Shown one piece after another: positions 14,165 to 15,049 of a stretch of 15,049 nt of DNA. Every line of letters starts with the position of its first letter. Positions within the stretch are counted from its first letter, which is position 1. Origin of the DNA: an uncultured Marinosulfonomonas sp. (GTDB lineage: Bacteria > Pseudomonadota > Alphaproteobacteria > Rhodobacterales > Rhodobacteraceae); assembly GCA_947311455.1 (NCBI GenBank), contig CAMZKY010000269.1:1-15049 (forward strand), in the 5' to 3' direction. Below the pieces are notes generated by a model. It was given only the letters and a program-made list of their open reading frames with translations, searched no databases and had not been told where the DNA came from. Position numbers and translations under genes: made by a program.

Positions 14165-15049
14165 TTTGACAAAACCGTTTCAAAAGCGGCATCCATCACC
14201 GACACCAGTAAATCAACATTATCGCGCGAAAACACACAAGGCGGGCGAATTTTCAGGATATGTTCATAACGCCCACCAGTGCTTAGCAACACACCACCGC
14301 GACGCATTTCATTGACAATATCCAGACACAGACCAGACGCGGGTTCCTCCCCGTCAAACAATTCCGCCCCCAAAAACAATCCGGCCCCGCGCACATGGGC
14401 GATCTCTTTGTATTTCAAGGCAAGCCCCTCAAGCATCGAAACAGCGTAATCACCCACATCACGCGCATTTTGTTGCAGGTTGTCACCCTCGATCACATCC
14501 AGCGTGGCCGAAGCCGCCGCCACACTTACGGGATTGCCACCAAATGTGTTGAAATACTTGAATGCGCCCTGAAAAGCCCCCAGAATTTCGGGCCGCGTGA
14601 TCACCGCCGCTACCGGATGCCCGTTGGCCATGGGTTTGCCAACCGTCACGATATCCGGCACAAATCCCAGCCGTTCAAACCCCCAGAAATCACTCCCCAA
14701 TCGGCCAAATCCCGGCTGCACCTCGTCGGCAATCACAATGCCGCCTGCCTTGCGCACGGCCTGAACGGTTTTATCCAGAAATCCTCGCTCAAGCGCCGGA
14801 AACCCTTCGTTGGCGAAATAGGAACAAATGATCAGCGCGGAAAACCCGTGGCCCGATGCCTCAAGCGCGGCAATCGCGGTTTCCACATTGGCGGCAAAAG
14901 CATCCCCCTGCGTTGCAAAATCACCGCCAACAGGGTGCAGATTATCCGGTGCGGGCACTTGGCGCAGATGAGCGGCATAGCCACCAACCGGCGTCTTTTT
15001 CGAATTGAACTGCGACACCGCACTGGTATTTCCGTGATAGGTGTTATCG
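14161..15049 (-). CDS. Class III PLP enzyme, ethanolamine-phosphate/phosphohydroxylysine phospho-lyase-like (5' end outside window)
   Basis: About 295 C-terminal residues are present and the frame runs open through the window edge, so the start lies outside. The visible part begins with DNTYHGNTSA, the substrate and cofactor region. ADEVQPGFGR follows, its aspartate codon at 14725-14727 contacting the PLP ring. Then comes TVGKPMANGHPVAAV with the PLP lysine at 14635-14637, and KYFNTFGGNPVS. The GKPxxNGHP and YFNTFGGNPVS wording and the end (HILKIRPPCVFSRDNVDLLV) resemble human ETNPPL and PHYKPL, which remove phosphate and ammonia from phosphorylated amino alcohols, more than ordinary transaminases. 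The overlap with the kinase gene supports a kinase plus phospho-lyase pathway. A true omega-transaminase cannot be excluded. Confidence 0.85.
   Translation of the reverse strand, partial: DNTYHGNTSAVSQFNSKKTPVGGYAAHLRQVPAPDNLHPVGGDFATQGDAFAANVETAIAALEASGHGFSALIICSYFANEGFPALERGFLDKTVQAVRKAGGIVIADEVQPGFGRLGSDFWGFERLGFVPDIVTVGKPMANGHPVAAVITRPEILGAFQGAFKYFNTFGGNPVSVAAASATLDVIEGDNLQQNARDVGDYAVSMLEGLALKYKEIAHVRGAGLFLGAELFDGEEPASGLCLDIVNEMRRGGVLLSTGGRYEHILKIRPPCVFSRDNVDLLVSVMDAAFETVLSK

Overview
The window looks like chromosomal DNA from an alphaproteobacterium of the order Rhodobacterales (Roseobacter-like). Three things point there. The F0 part of ATP synthase stands alone in the order atpI-atpB-atpE-atpX(b')-atpF(b), without the F1 genes. 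GANTC sites, the target of the CcrM methylase, occur in intergenic DNA. A DUF1285 gene sits divergently next to a MoxR/DUF58/DUF4159/GATase-like operon, an arrangement I recall as common in this class. I cannot name a species.

Layout. Positions 1-264 hold no gene; they carry a GANTC-rich repeat and the terminator of the atp operon. Positions 265-2819 (minus) are the five-gene F0 operon, with a sigma70-like promoter at 2850-2878. Positions 3024-3923 (minus) encode an EamA/DMT permease, divergent from an ArsR-type repressor at about 3996-4337 (plus). A 16-bp palindrome lies between them and a near-identical one lies just behind the permease gene. Positions 4338-4490 are a convergent intergenic stretch holding a second copy of the GANTC repeat. 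Positions 4491-6404 (minus) hold three genes: DUF1285, a hydroxypyruvate-isomerase-like TIM barrel, and a ClbS/DfsB-like four-helix protein.

Positions 6477-13193 (plus) form one tightly coupled operon of four genes: a MoxR AAA+ ATPase, a DUF58 protein, a 920-residue BatA/DUF4159 membrane protein and a 691-residue membrane protein with VWA-like and glutamine-amidotransferase-like parts. All three junctions overlap by 1-4 bases. The design is an ATPase chaperone with VWA-like partners and two envelope proteins, and its substrate is unknown. Positions 13190-15049 (minus) are a class III PLP enzyme that runs off the window and, after a 4-base overlap, an APH-fold kinase. The PLP enzyme resembles the ethanolamine-phosphate/phosphohydroxylysine phospho-lyases, so the pair probably phosphorylates an amino alcohol or hydroxylated amino acid and then eliminates phosphate and ammonia.

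There is no sign of phage, insertion sequence, CRISPR or RNA genes. The least ordinary signals are the GANTC-cluster repeat, the twin palindromes around the permease gene, the Asp-to-Asn change at a metal-ligand position of the isomerase, and the degenerate MIDAS motifs in all three MoxR partners.
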